Below, piece after piece: positions 37,020-44,817 of a stretch of 64,000 nucleotides of DNA. The number at the start of each line of letters is the position of its first letter. The stretch's first letter is position 1. The notes below the pieces were generated by a model. It did no database searches. It saw only the letters and a list, made by a program, of their open reading frames with translations, and was not told where the DNA came from. The stretch lies in NCBI RefSeq assembly GCF_030464885.1, contig NZ_JALPRJ010000035.1:31288-95287 (forward strand), in the 5' to 3' direction. Source of the stretch: Caballeronia sp. SEWSISQ10-4 2. GTDB taxonomy: Bacteria; Pseudomonadota; Gammaproteobacteria; Burkholderiales; Burkholderiaceae. The position numbers and the translations under genes were made by a program.

Positions 37020-37038
37020 GTGCGGACTTGCAGAATCA

Positions 37039-37728
37039 TTACTGATGGTTGTGCGTCGGGTCGCTGCAATGCGCGCATCCCACTGCGCTGTCATTCCATG
37101 ATGACCCCAGGATCAGGCTGCAGAAATTGAGGCGCTTGTATGTCGGGTCCTTGAGCGCGAGGACATCGGCTTTCACGTTGCCGAACGTCGATTCCGGTTT
37201 CTTGATCGTCCCGTGAGCGAAGGCGTCGATGATGCCCTCCTTGAAGTTCACCTCACGCGGATGCACGGCGATCACCTGCTTGCGCTGGAACTCGGTGAAC
37301 TCGTCGTAAGCGAGGCCAAGCACGTCCATCTCCACGCCCGCAGTGACCAGCGCGACCACCGGCTTCTTGTGCTGCGGAATTCCCGGCGTGGTGTGCAGCG
37401 CGATCGAATCCCAAACCTGTTCTATGTCCTGCTCGTTGATTCCATAGCCCTTGAGAAAATCGCGCGCGGCGTTCGCACCGTCTACTTCGAAGCGATCATG
37501 CGGGCTGCTATAGGCATCGATCAGGCCCATGTCATGGAACATCGCGCCGATATAAAGCAATTCCGCGTCGTAGGCCAATTGACGCCGCTCGCCGGTCAGG
37601 GCGCCAAACAGGAACACGCGGCGCGAGTGGTTGTACAGCAGGTCCGGCTCGGTATCGCGGACAAGTTCAGTCGCGGCGCGCGCCATGGTGCTGTCGGGAA
37701 TGCGGATGCCGGCAATGGTGGTGGTCAT
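37039..37728 (-). CDS. HD-domain hydrolase (cyanamide-hydratase-like)
   Basis: A 229-residue metal-dependent HD-superfamily protein. The fold is marked by NHSRRVFLFGAL (first His, near residue 33), IGAMFHDMGLIDAYSSPHDRFEVDGANAAR (the HD pair) and SIALHTTPG. This arrangement resembles cyanamide hydratase-type HD proteins, which act on nitrile or isonitrile compounds. The ATG at 37728 has AAGGAG eight bases upstream; the TTG at 37734 is rejected. The divergent GlxA-type regulator probably controls it. Confidence 0.85.
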   Translation of the reverse strand: MTTTIAGIRIPDSTMARAATELVRDTEPDLLYNHSRRVFLFGALTGERRQLAYDAELLYIGAMFHDMGLIDAYSSPHDRFEVDGANAARDFLKGYGINEQDIEQVWDSIALHTTPGIPQHKKPVVALVTAGVEMDVLGLAYDEFTEFQRKQVIAVHPREVNFKEGIIDAFAHGTIKKPESTFGNVKADVLALKDPTYKRLNFCSLILGSSWNDSAVGCAHCSDPTHNHQ

Positions 37729-37971
37729 GTTCAATGCTCCTTGGATGTTCAGCTTGCCCTCGATGCCGCGAACGCCTTGTTAAAATGCGCTGGTCCGGAC
37801 GGATCATCGGGAGAAGCGGAAGGGGTGTGGACGACAAATCCAGTGTGGCGGCGAGCCGGCATGGCCGCAATGCGCCGTGTCCGTCGAAGTCTGCCAACCG
37901 TACGGCGTCTCCTGCCAAACGCGTAGAACGCGCCCAAAAGCAGCCCTTTTCCTCACTAGGAGCACGACCTC

Positions 37972-38937
37972 ATGCGCAGCGTCGCCGTCGCGATCTTTCC
38001 GCAAGTGCAGGCGCTCGATGTAGCCGGTCCACTCGACGTATTCGCCGAAGCGAACGGCTTCCTGGCTCCCGGCGAGGGTTACACGATCACGTTGGTCAGC
38101 GTGGACGATGCGCCGGTGCGCGCATCGAACGGTACGCGTTTGCTCGCCGACACAACCTGCGGGAGGCCGCAGCAGCGTTACGACATCGCGCTCGTTGCGG
38201 GTGGTCCCGCGTTGCCGTCCGATCCCCCCGATCCGCGCCTGAGCACTTGGTTGCGCGACGTCGCTTCACGGTGCGAGCGCTACGGTTCGATTTGCACCGG
38301 CGCGTTTGCGCTGGGCCATGCTGGTCTGATCGATGGCCGTCATGTCACGACCCACTGGCAAAATGCACCGCAACTCGCGCGGCAATTTCCGCTTGCCCGG
38401 GTCGAGCTCGACCGCATTCATATCCGCGACGGCAATCTGGTTACGTCGGCGGGCGTGACGGCGGGTATCGATGTTGCACTCGCACTTGTCGCCGAGGATC
38501 ACGGCCCGCGTATTGCGCTCGCTGTCGCCAAGCGGCTAGTGGTGTTCGCGCAGCGCCGTGGCGGCCAGTCGCAATTCAGCCCGTATCTGAGTGCGCCGGC
38601 CGACGAGGCCTCGCCCGCGGCGAAGGTGCAGGCGTATGTGATGGAGCATGTCGGCGAGCGGATGACGGTCGAAAAGCTGGCGCAGATCGCCGGCATGAGC
38701 GAGCGTAATTTCGCGCGCGCGTTCGTCGAGGCGACCGGAGTGACACCGCATGATTTCGTGGAGCGAGCGCGTATTGATGCAGCGCGCAACGCGCTAGAAA
38801 GCAGCACGACGCCGTTGAAAACCATCGCGTATGAATGTGGCTTTGGCACGGCGGACCGGATGCGAATCGTGTTCCGGCAACGTCTGGGAGTGTCGCCGAA
38901 CGATTATCGTCTGAGTTTTCAGAAGCTCGGGGCTTGA
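37972..38937 (+). CDS. GlxA family transcriptional regulator
   Basis: A 321-residue regulator with an N-terminal DJ-1/PfpI-like domain (residues 1-190) and a C-terminal AraC helix-turn-helix pair (residues 215-318). The DJ-1 nucleophile position is the cysteine in YGSICTGAFALG near residue 105. The DNA-binding part includes RMTVEKLAQIAGMSERNFARAF and YECGFGTADRMRIVFRQRLGVSPNDYR. It is divergent from the HD-domain gene with a 243-base region between them. Confidence 0.92.
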   Translation: MRSVAVAIFPQVQALDVAGPLDVFAEANGFLAPGEGYTITLVSVDDAPVRASNGTRLLADTTCGRPQQRYDIALVAGGPALPSDPPDPRLSTWLRDVASRCERYGSICTGAFALGHAGLIDGRHVTTHWQNAPQLARQFPLARVELDRIHIRDGNLVTSAGVTAGIDVALALVAEDHGPRIALAVAKRLVVFAQRRGGQSQFSPYLSAPADEASPAAKVQAYVMEHVGERMTVEKLAQIAGMSERNFARAFVEATGVTPHDFVERARIDAARNALESSTTPLKTIAYECGFGTADRMRIVFRQRLGVSPNDYRLSFQKLGA

Positions 38938-39090
38938 CGGTGTTTATGGGTCACGACCTACGGACCGGGCGCGCGTTTTGTCTGCGGTTATGCGGGCATA
39001 TAAGCGTCAAGGATCAGGACACGGCCGTCCAGTCGTCTGATACGGTGGAAGGGCTGCTGCGCTGCGCCGGCGTAATCGATTGGAGCGTGC

Positions 39091-39186
39091 ATGAACTACG
39101 ATGCAACGCTGAATGAACCAGCACTGCTGGGAGCAGTTGGAGTTGGCAACAATGAATCTGGAGATTTTGATGAAAGATGCTTATGA
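39091..39186 (+). CDS. Possible 31-residue upstream ORF
   Basis: An ATG at 39091, with GGAG six bases before it, opens a 31-codon frame (MNYDATLNEPALLGAVGVGN...) that ends at a TGA 17 bases inside the next gene. Such an overlap can couple translation or act as a leader peptide. It may also be a real small protein. It was too short for an ordinary ORF call. Confidence 0.45.
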   Translation: MNYDATLNEPALLGAVGVGNNESGDFDERCL

Positions 39187-39610
39187 ACGACGTGCGTTAT
39201 TGCTGCATCTGGGCGATGTGCTGGAGGCACTGTCGTGCTTGTCGCGAAGCGGCCAGCGTTACGCCACCCTCGGCGACGCGATCGCCCGCGAGGACTCGTT
39301 AAGCGGATTTACATGGCTCGGTTATATCGATGCAGGGATGTCGCCGCAACAGGTTACCGAGCGTACGACCTCTGCGTTTTTCCTTTGGCCGAAAACCCTG
39401 CTCGATGAAGAATTGAACCGGTCATTACTGGCGTCGACGGTGCAACACGATCTTTTCACCGGCAACGCCAAGGGTTGGGAGGGTTACGTCACGGAGCGCA
39501 GGAAGGACGTGGCGTGGTTTGCGGAAGGTTTGCAGACACCACTGCCCGGCACGAAGCCGGAATCGCGTTTTAGCCGCTGGCCCTGGCCGGACGAGTCCAG
39601 CGCGTCCTGA
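39170..39610 (+). CDS. Hypothetical protein, helical
   Basis: A 146-residue protein I do not recognise. It begins MKDAYERRALLLHLGDVLEALSCL, an amphipathic helix, and contains FTWLGYIDAGMSPQQVTERTTSAFFLWPKTLL and a tryptophan-rich tail (RWPWPDE). The ATG at 39170 is chosen over 39113 because GGAG lies seven bases before it. The preceding small ORF overlaps it. It looks cytosolic, with no signal or transmembrane segment. Confidence 0.65.
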   Translation: MKDAYERRALLLHLGDVLEALSCLSRSGQRYATLGDAIAREDSLSGFTWLGYIDAGMSPQQVTERTTSAFFLWPKTLLDEELNRSLLASTVQHDLFTGNAKGWEGYVTERRKDVAWFAEGLQTPLPGTKPESRFSRWPWPDESSAS

Positions 39611-39783
39611 GCGTTTTTGGGGCTGTTTTAGACCGCTTGCTCATGCCGGCCGCGCTGCATCGAAGCCAGGGCTGTTCGCACCTGCGTTGCCCGGGTGCTT
39701 GTCCACTGACACGTTTCCGGGCGCGGGGGGCAGCCCCTGATTTCGTGCGGCGCTCGCGCTCGACAGCGCTTACCGCAATGGTG

Positions 39784-40101
39784 CTACGACAGCAGGTCCT
39801 TAAGCGCCACGCGATAATCCGCAAATGCGGATTCCTGCTGCGCATGGTAACCGTCGACGACCACCGCACGGCCGCCGGTGTAGACACCGCGAACCGGCTC
39901 GCCGCCGTGTTCGCAAAACACGAAACCCGACAATATTTGTGATGGCGCCCGGTCCATGACTGCCGGATGATCGGCGTCGAGTACACAGAAATCGGCTCGC
40001 TGTCCGACCTGCAAGCCGGCTACCTCGGGTCCTGTCGCAGCAGAACGCAGCCGATGCAAAAAGACCGCCGCCGTCGTGTTCCATGATGTACGACGCCGAG
40101 G
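39784..40101 (-). pseudogene. hutF remnant (formimidoylglutamate deiminase C-terminus)
   Basis: About 100 codons encode only the tail of an amidohydrolase: NTTAAVFLHRLRSAATGP, then GLQVGQRADFCVLDADHP, then a YTGGRAVVVDGYHA block. This matches my memory of the C-terminus of HutF (N-formimidoyl-L-glutamate deiminase, histidine breakdown). The catalytic TIM-barrel with its metal-binding histidines is missing: the frame is cut off at the stop of the ABC ATPase gene at 40102. It is therefore a truncated, non-functional remnant. Confidence 0.65.
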
Positions 40102-40881
40102 TCATGCCGCTTGTTCGCGCGACAAGACGGCTTGCAGGAAACTGCGCGTGCGGGCTTCGCGCGGTGCCCCGAAAATTTGCGCCGGCGGTCCCGCCTCGAT
40201 CACGCTGCCGTGATCCATCACCACGACCGTATCTGCTACATCGCGCGCAAAGTTCATCTCATGCGTGACGATCAACATGGTCATGCCTTCACTCGCGAGC
40301 GTCTGCATGACCTGCAGCACTTCACCGACCAGTTCGGGATCCAGCGCGGAAGTGGGTTCGTCGAAGAGCATCACTTGCGGGCGCATGGCAAGCGCCCGGG
40401 CAATCGCCACACGCTGTTTCTGTCCGCCGGACAGGGTGCCCGGATAGACGTCGGTCTTGTGCCCGAGTCCGACCTTCGCGAGCAGCGCGCGCGCCTGGCT
40501 TTCGGCATCCGCGGCACTCGCACGAGCCAGCGAGCGCGGCGCAAGCGTGACATTCTGTAGCACGGTCAGATGCGGAAACAGGTTGAACGATTGAAACACC
40601 ATACCCACGTCTCGGCGGATGCGGTTCAGGCCGTTCTCGTCGATCATCCGGCCGTTGTCCACGAGCGCGTGGCCGCAGATCCGAACCGTGCCTTCTTCGG
40701 CCGTTTCCAGCCCGTTCAGGCAGCGCAGGAAGGTACTCTTGCCGGAGCCGCTCGGACCGATCACCACAATCACCTGGGATGGCTGCACGTCGATATCGAT
40801 ACCGTTCAGTACGCGGTTCGCACCGAACGACTTCGCCAGTTGCCTGACTGAAACAATGGGTTCATTCACGGTCGTGCTCAT
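40102..40881 (-). CDS. Polar amino-acid ABC transporter ATPase
   Basis: A 259-residue GlnQ/HisP-type ATPase. Motifs are Walker A GPSGSGKS near residue 42, the Q-loop FQSFNLFPHLTVLQN, the signature LSGGQKQRVAIARALAM near residue 148 and Walker B VMLFDEPTSALDPELVGEVL. It lies two bases after the permease gene and is the last intact gene of the operon; its stop marks the edge of the hutF remnant. Confidence 0.94.
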   Translation of the reverse strand: MSTTVNEPIVSVRQLAKSFGANRVLNGIDIDVQPSQVIVVIGPSGSGKSTFLRCLNGLETAEEGTVRICGHALVDNGRMIDENGLNRIRRDVGMVFQSFNLFPHLTVLQNVTLAPRSLARASAADAESQARALLAKVGLGHKTDVYPGTLSGGQKQRVAIARALAMRPQVMLFDEPTSALDPELVGEVLQVMQTLASEGMTMLIVTHEMNFARDVADTVVVMDHGSVIEAGPPAQIFGAPREARTRSFLQAVLSREQAA

Positions 40882-40883
40882 GG

Positions 40884-41549
40884 TCAGACTCTCCCGTCGG
40901 CACGCAGCGATTTTTCGGTCCTGCGCAGCACCAGCGACGTCACGCTCGTGAGGATCAGGTAGATGAACGCGATCGCTATATACACTTCCAGCGACCGGTA
41001 TGACACGCTGATGATCTTCTCGCCTTCATGCATCAGGTCGTTGATCGTCAGTAGAGAGACCAGCGCTGAGTTCTTGATCAACGCAATGAACTCATTCCCG
41101 AGCGGCGGGATCATGCGCACGAACGCCTGCGGCAGGATCACCTTGCGCATGGCCATTCGATAAGGCATCCCAAGCGATCGTGCAGCTTCCATCTGGCCGC
41201 GATCCACCGATTGAATCGACCCGCGCACGATCTCCGACACATAAGCGCCGCTATAAACGCCCAAGCCCAGCACGCCGCACGCAAATGCGGGCAGCATGAT
41301 GCCGAACTGCGGCAGGCCGAAGAACAGGATGAAAAGCTGCACGAGCAGTGGCGTGCCGCGTATGAATGTGAGATACGCGGTGCAGAGGCTATAGATCACG
41401 CGGCGCTGCGGCGCGAGTCTGCCGATACCCACCAGCAGGCCCAGCACGCAGCCGAGTACGAGCGAGCAGGCCGTAACTTCGATAGTCGTTGCAGCGCCGG
41501 TCGCGAGTGCTTCCCAGCCTGCCCATACGGGAGAAAAATCGAGCGTCAT
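40884..41549 (-). CDS. Polar amino-acid ABC transporter permease
   Basis: A 221-residue inner-membrane permease of the HisM/GlnP family with five helices. The block YLTFIRGTPLLVQLFILFFGLPQFG near residue 60 and the EAA loop GQMEAARSLGMPYRMAMRKVILPQA near residue 138 are typical. A single permease gene suggests a homodimeric channel. It follows the binding-protein gene by 26 bases. Confidence 0.94.
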   Translation of the reverse strand: MTLDFSPVWAGWEALATGAATTIEVTACSLVLGCVLGLLVGIGRLAPQRRVIYSLCTAYLTFIRGTPLLVQLFILFFGLPQFGIMLPAFACGVLGLGVYSGAYVSEIVRGSIQSVDRGQMEAARSLGMPYRMAMRKVILPQAFVRMIPPLGNEFIALIKNSALVSLLTINDLMHEGEKIISVSYRSLEVYIAIAFIYLILTSVTSLVLRRTEKSLRADGRV

Positions 41550-41575
41550 CGGTTAATCCTGTGAGGAGCGGCGCA

Positions 41576-42322
41576 TCACTGCTTGCCGAACCACTTCGTC
41601 GTAAGCGCGTCGTAAGTACCATTCGCACGCAGCGTCTGCAGTGCCTTGTTCATCTGAGCGGTCAGCGCGGTTTCGTCCTTGCGCAGTGCGAAGCCGTACA
41701 GCTCCGTGGTGAGGCCCTTGTCCAGTACACGCACGTTCGGCTGCACCTTCGCGTATTCCACGGCGGCGGGGCGGCCGGTGACCGCGGCATCGGCGCGGCC
41801 GATGTTCACCAGATCAAACATTTCCTGATTCTTTTCAACTTCGACGCGCTGCACTTTCGGATAATTGTCTTTCAGGAAAGCGACCGATTTCGTTCCGACC
41901 TGTACGGTCACCTTCTTGCCGTCGAGGTCGGCGGGCGTCTTGATCGATGTGTCGTTCTTGCGCACCAGCACCACGAGACCACCCTTGTAGTACGGGTCGG
42001 TGAAGTCGACGACTTTGCGGCGCTCATCCGTCATATAGATGCCTGACGCGGCGACGTCGAAGCGATTCGCGATCAGCCCCGGAATCAGCCCCTTGAAGTC
42101 GATGTCCACCCACTGCACTTTCTTGCCCATCGTCTTGGCCATGGCCTCGATCAGCTCGATATCGAAGCCCGTGCGTTTGCCGTCTTTCACGAGTTCGAGC
42201 GGCGGGAAGGTCGCGTCGGTAGCAACGCGGATGGTGTCGTCGGCGGCGCGGGCGGCGGGTGCAGCCGCCACGCTGACGAGGACGGCGAGCGCGAGGGCGG
42301 AAAAAGCCTGGGTCAGTTTCAT
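41576..42322 (-). CDS. Polar amino-acid ABC substrate-binding protein
   Basis: A 248-residue periplasmic binding protein of the GlnH type (SBP_bac_3). The signal peptide ends AAPAARA near residue 26. The mature start DDTIRVATDATFPPLELVKDGKRTGFDIELIEAMAK and the block GLIPGLIANRFDVAASGIYMTDER are characteristic; glutamine or a similar amino acid is the likely ligand. The ATG at 42322 has AAGGA before it. It follows the IclR gene in the same direction. Confidence 0.94.
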   Translation of the reverse strand: MKLTQAFSALALAVLVSVAAAPAARAADDTIRVATDATFPPLELVKDGKRTGFDIELIEAMAKTMGKKVQWVDIDFKGLIPGLIANRFDVAASGIYMTDERRKVVDFTDPYYKGGLVVLVRKNDTSIKTPADLDGKKVTVQVGTKSVAFLKDNYPKVQRVEVEKNQEMFDLVNIGRADAAVTGRPAAVEYAKVQPNVRVLDKGLTTELYGFALRKDETALTAQMNKALQTLRANGTYDALTTKWFGKQ

Positions 42323-42369
42323 GCTGGTTTCCTTGATGCGTGGGCAAGCAAAGTTGAAGGTAAACGGGG

Positions 42370-43110
42370 TCAAAGCTTGTAACTGATGCGGTCTGCCGCG
42401 GCACGCGTGAGTTGCGCCAGCTCGGCTTCGCGTCCTGCAATCCGCGCGACGGGCGCCATCAACGTGATGGTTCCTTCCAGCCGTCCCACGTCCGATACGA
42501 GCGGCGCACTCACGCCCCATACGCCGATATCGACTTCGCTTTCGCTCGTCGCAAAGCGCCGGCGGCGGATTTCTTCCAGTTGTGCCCGCAGCGCCGCCAC
42601 AGCTTCAGGGTCATCGGGCGCGCTGTCGGCGATCAGGACGTCGGCCTGGGCTTCGGGCAAGAATGCGAGCAGTGCTTTCGCGGAGGCGCCGCGTGTCAGC
42701 GGATGCGCGCGGCCGCGGGCGAACGAGCAGCGCAACGGCTGGTCGCTTTCGACCATCGACAGGCACACCACGGCGTCATTGATCGGCACCAGCAAGCCGA
42801 CACTTTCGCCGGTGCGCTCCACGAGCGCGCGGATTTCGTCGCGGCTTTGGGTCACGAGCTGCGCGTTCTGGTCGAAGCCCCACGCGAGTTGCACGCTGGA
42901 CGGACCCGGCTCGAACAGACCGGAATTCGCGTGCTCCTGCAAGAGTCCCCACTGCTTGAGCGAGCCCAGCAGCCGGTACACGGTCGACAGCGGCGCGCCG
43001 ATTTCCGCTGCGATCTGCTTGGCGCCCATCGGCCGTCCCGCACGCGCGACGCTGGTCAGCGCGTGGAGCACGCGATCGACAACGGAGGAAGATTCGGCTG
43101 GTTGTTTCAT
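42370..43110 (-). CDS. IclR family transcriptional regulator
   Basis: A 246-residue regulator with an N-terminal winged helix (SSVVDRVLHALTSVARAGRPMGAKQIAAEIGAPLSTVYRLLGSL) and a C-terminal effector-binding GAF-like domain with VGVWGVSAPL-type sequence near residue 195. The ATG at 43110 was chosen over 43131 from alignment to the usual IclR start. It is the first gene of the ABC transporter operon (47-base gap), so it is probably its local regulator. An inverted repeat at 43142-43156 lies just upstream. Confidence 0.92.
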   Translation of the reverse strand: MKQPAESSSVVDRVLHALTSVARAGRPMGAKQIAAEIGAPLSTVYRLLGSLKQWGLLQEHANSGLFEPGPSSVQLAWGFDQNAQLVTQSRDEIRALVERTGESVGLLVPINDAVVCLSMVESDQPLRCSFARGRAHPLTRGASAKALLAFLPEAQADVLIADSAPDDPEAVAALRAQLEEIRRRRFATSESEVDIGVWGVSAPLVSDVGRLEGTITLMAPVARIAGREAELAQLTRAAADRISYKL

Positions 43111-43141
43111 GTCGAAAGTCTCTCTCGCCAATTCTCAAAAA

Positions 43142-43156
43142 AAGAAATCAATTCTT
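43142..43156. promoter_or_regulatory. Inverted repeat AAGAA-ATCAA-TTCTT, possible IclR operator
   Basis: A 15-base near-palindrome lies 31 bases upstream of the iclR start, in the divergent region shared with the lysR gene. Size and position fit an IclR autoregulatory site. Confidence 0.4.
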
Positions 43157-43221
43157 ATTCGATGGGAAAATCACCTCGAGGAGCGGGTCTTTTCCACACT
43201 CGCCTTGTGCCGATCGGCAAA

Positions 43222-43237
43222 AAAAGCCGGCTTGCAG
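43222..43237. repeat. 16-bp repeat AAAAGCCGGCTTGCAG, copy 2
   Basis: Exact second copy of the element at 4253-4268, again between genes. Confidence 0.4.
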
Positions 43238-43321
43238 GAGAATCCGGGCGTTGCGCGCCCAATCGCTCAGTCGCTAGAAGCCGACCATAAGTACCCGCGC
43301 CGCATCCTCAAGGACCGAGAC

Positions 43322-44218
43322 ATGGACTATCTGACAAGCCTCAAAGTGTTCCGCGCGGTTGTGGAGGCGAAAAGCTTCACGCGTGCCGCCGATATCCTCG
43401 GCGTGTCGCCGCCGGTCGTTTCGCGCGCCATCGCCACGCTCGAAAAACGGCTGGGCAACCGGCTGTTCCACCGCACCACGCGCCACATCTCGCTGACCGA
43501 AACCGCCGAGCAATTCTTCGCGGGCTGCACGCGCGTGCTGGATGAGCTCGACGCGCTGGAGGCGCAGGCATCCGATCGCACCAGCGGCCCGACCGGCATG
43601 CTGCGCCTGGTCGCCCACACCACGGCAACGGTCAACCGGCTGGTGCCGTTGATCGCGACCTTCCGCCGCCGATACCCCCTGATCGGACTCGATGTGACCC
43701 TGACCGAGCGTCCCGTAGACCTGGTGGCGGACGGCTACGACCTCGGCGTGGTGCTGCCCTTCATGCTGACCAGCGACACCACCGTCACACGCTTGCTCGA
43801 GCGCATTCCGCTGGTCATCGTGGTGACGCCGGGGTATCTGGAGGGCAAGCAGCGGCCGGTCCATCCGTCCGACCTTGCCGGCTATGAGTTCGTCGCCATG
43901 CACGCCTCGATCCGCAAGCCGCTGCTGACGTTCCGGCTCGATGGCGGTGAGCAGATCACAGTGCCGCTGAATGCGGATGTGACATCGAATAACGCGGTGT
44001 TCAATCGCGAACTGGTGTTGCAGGGCTTCGGCCTGGGCGTGTTGCCGGCCGCGCTGGTGCGCGACGAACTGGCGTCGGGCAAGCTGGTGTCGCTGCTGGA
44101 CGAATTTGAAATAGTCGACGGCGCGATCGAAATCCGGCTGGCGTACAGCAGCCGCACATTGCTGCCGGCGAAAGTGCGGGCGTTCATCGAACATGCAGCC
44201 GAATTCTTCGAGGCCTGA
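43322..44218 (+). CDS. LysR-type transcriptional regulator (CrgA-like)
   Basis: A 298-residue regulator. The N-terminal helix-turn-helix MDYLTSLKVFRAVVEAKSFTRAADILGVSPPVVSRAIATLEKRLG fits the LysR family, and FHRTTRHISLTE is typical of the CrgA/YafC group. The frame runs far upstream to 42386 without stops, antisense to iclR, but the ATG at 43322 has AAGGA before it and gives normal length. It is divergent from the iclR operon; its targets are unknown. Confidence 0.92.
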   Translation: MDYLTSLKVFRAVVEAKSFTRAADILGVSPPVVSRAIATLEKRLGNRLFHRTTRHISLTETAEQFFAGCTRVLDELDALEAQASDRTSGPTGMLRLVAHTTATVNRLVPLIATFRRRYPLIGLDVTLTERPVDLVADGYDLGVVLPFMLTSDTTVTRLLERIPLVIVVTPGYLEGKQRPVHPSDLAGYEFVAMHASIRKPLLTFRLDGGEQITVPLNADVTSNNAVFNRELVLQGFGLGVLPAALVRDELASGKLVSLLDEFEIVDGAIEIRLAYSSRTLLPAKVRAFIEHAAEFFEA

Positions 44219-44307
44219 GCGTCCCGGGCAGGTTTTAATCTTCATTCCGCATCGATTCCCGTCCGATTGTTAACCGATTCGTCATTAATTAATGTGCCGA
44301 ATGACAG

Positions 44308-44336
44308 TTGACGGCGTGCATATACACACATAGTCT
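44308..44336 (+). promoter_or_regulatory. Promoter of marR, apparently leaderless
   Basis: TTGACG (44308-44313) and TAGTCT (44331-44336) are 17 bases apart. Transcription would start about six to seven bases after the -10 box, at or next to the ATG at 44343, leaving no leader and no room for a Shine-Dalgarno sequence. Confidence 0.55.
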
Positions 44337-44347
44337 GTGCACATGCA
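44317..44347. promoter_or_regulatory. Imperfect inverted repeat, likely MarR operator
   Basis: TGCATATACACA (44317-44328) and TGTGCACATGCA (44336-44347) match in 10 of 12 positions as inverted arms, seven bases apart. They cover the spacer, the -10 box and the start codon, so a bound regulator would block its own promoter. Confidence 0.5.
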
Positions 44348-44765
44348 CACACGAATTCCTAGCCATGACGACTGTTTTGCGGTCCGCCAGGCTGCACGGC
44401 ACATCTCGCAGTTATACGAGCGGCATTTGTCGGCGGTACAGATTACGCCGACGCAATTCAGCATCGTGTCCGCGCTTGCGCGCATGCCGGAGATGACGAT
44501 GGCTGAACTAGCCCAGGCGATGGTGATGGAACGCACGACGCTCGTCCGGGTGCTGCAGCCGTTGCTGCGCAGCGGCCTGGTGCTGGCGGAGCTGGGCGAA
44601 CCGTGCCGGCGGCGTTTGCAACTGACGCTGACCGAAGGCGGCCGGGTCAAGCTCGCCGACGCACGTCGGCACTGGCAGGCAGCACAAGACGAGTTCGAGG
44701 CGAAGTTCGGACGCCGGCAGGCAGCGCGTCTGCGGCGCGAGTTGTTTCGCCTGACGAGCGAATGA
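44343..44765 (+). CDS. MarR family transcriptional regulator
   Basis: A 140-residue dimeric winged-helix regulator. The DNA-binding part TPTQFSIVSALARMPEMTMAELAQAMVMERTTLVRVLQPLLRSGLV is typical of MarR/EmrR proteins. The ATG at 44343 is preferred to the GTG at 44337, although both lie at the presumed transcription start. The efflux genes emrA, emrB and oprM follow in the same direction, so it is probably their ligand-responsive repressor. Confidence 0.9.
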   Translation: MHTRIPSHDDCFAVRQAARHISQLYERHLSAVQITPTQFSIVSALARMPEMTMAELAQAMVMERTTLVRVLQPLLRSGLVLAELGEPCRRRLQLTLTEGGRVKLADARRHWQAAQDEFEAKFGRRQAARLRRELFRLTSE

Positions 44766-44817
44766 GCGTGACCAGCGTGCCTCTACAACTATCCGATGCA
44801 ACCAACAGGATCCACCG

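Noticed and set aside
42386..43321. Long open frame on the plus strand extending the LysR protein at its N-terminus to 610 residues
   Set aside because: The extra part is antisense to a clear IclR gene, has no family features, and a good start with a Shine-Dalgarno sequence lies at 43322.
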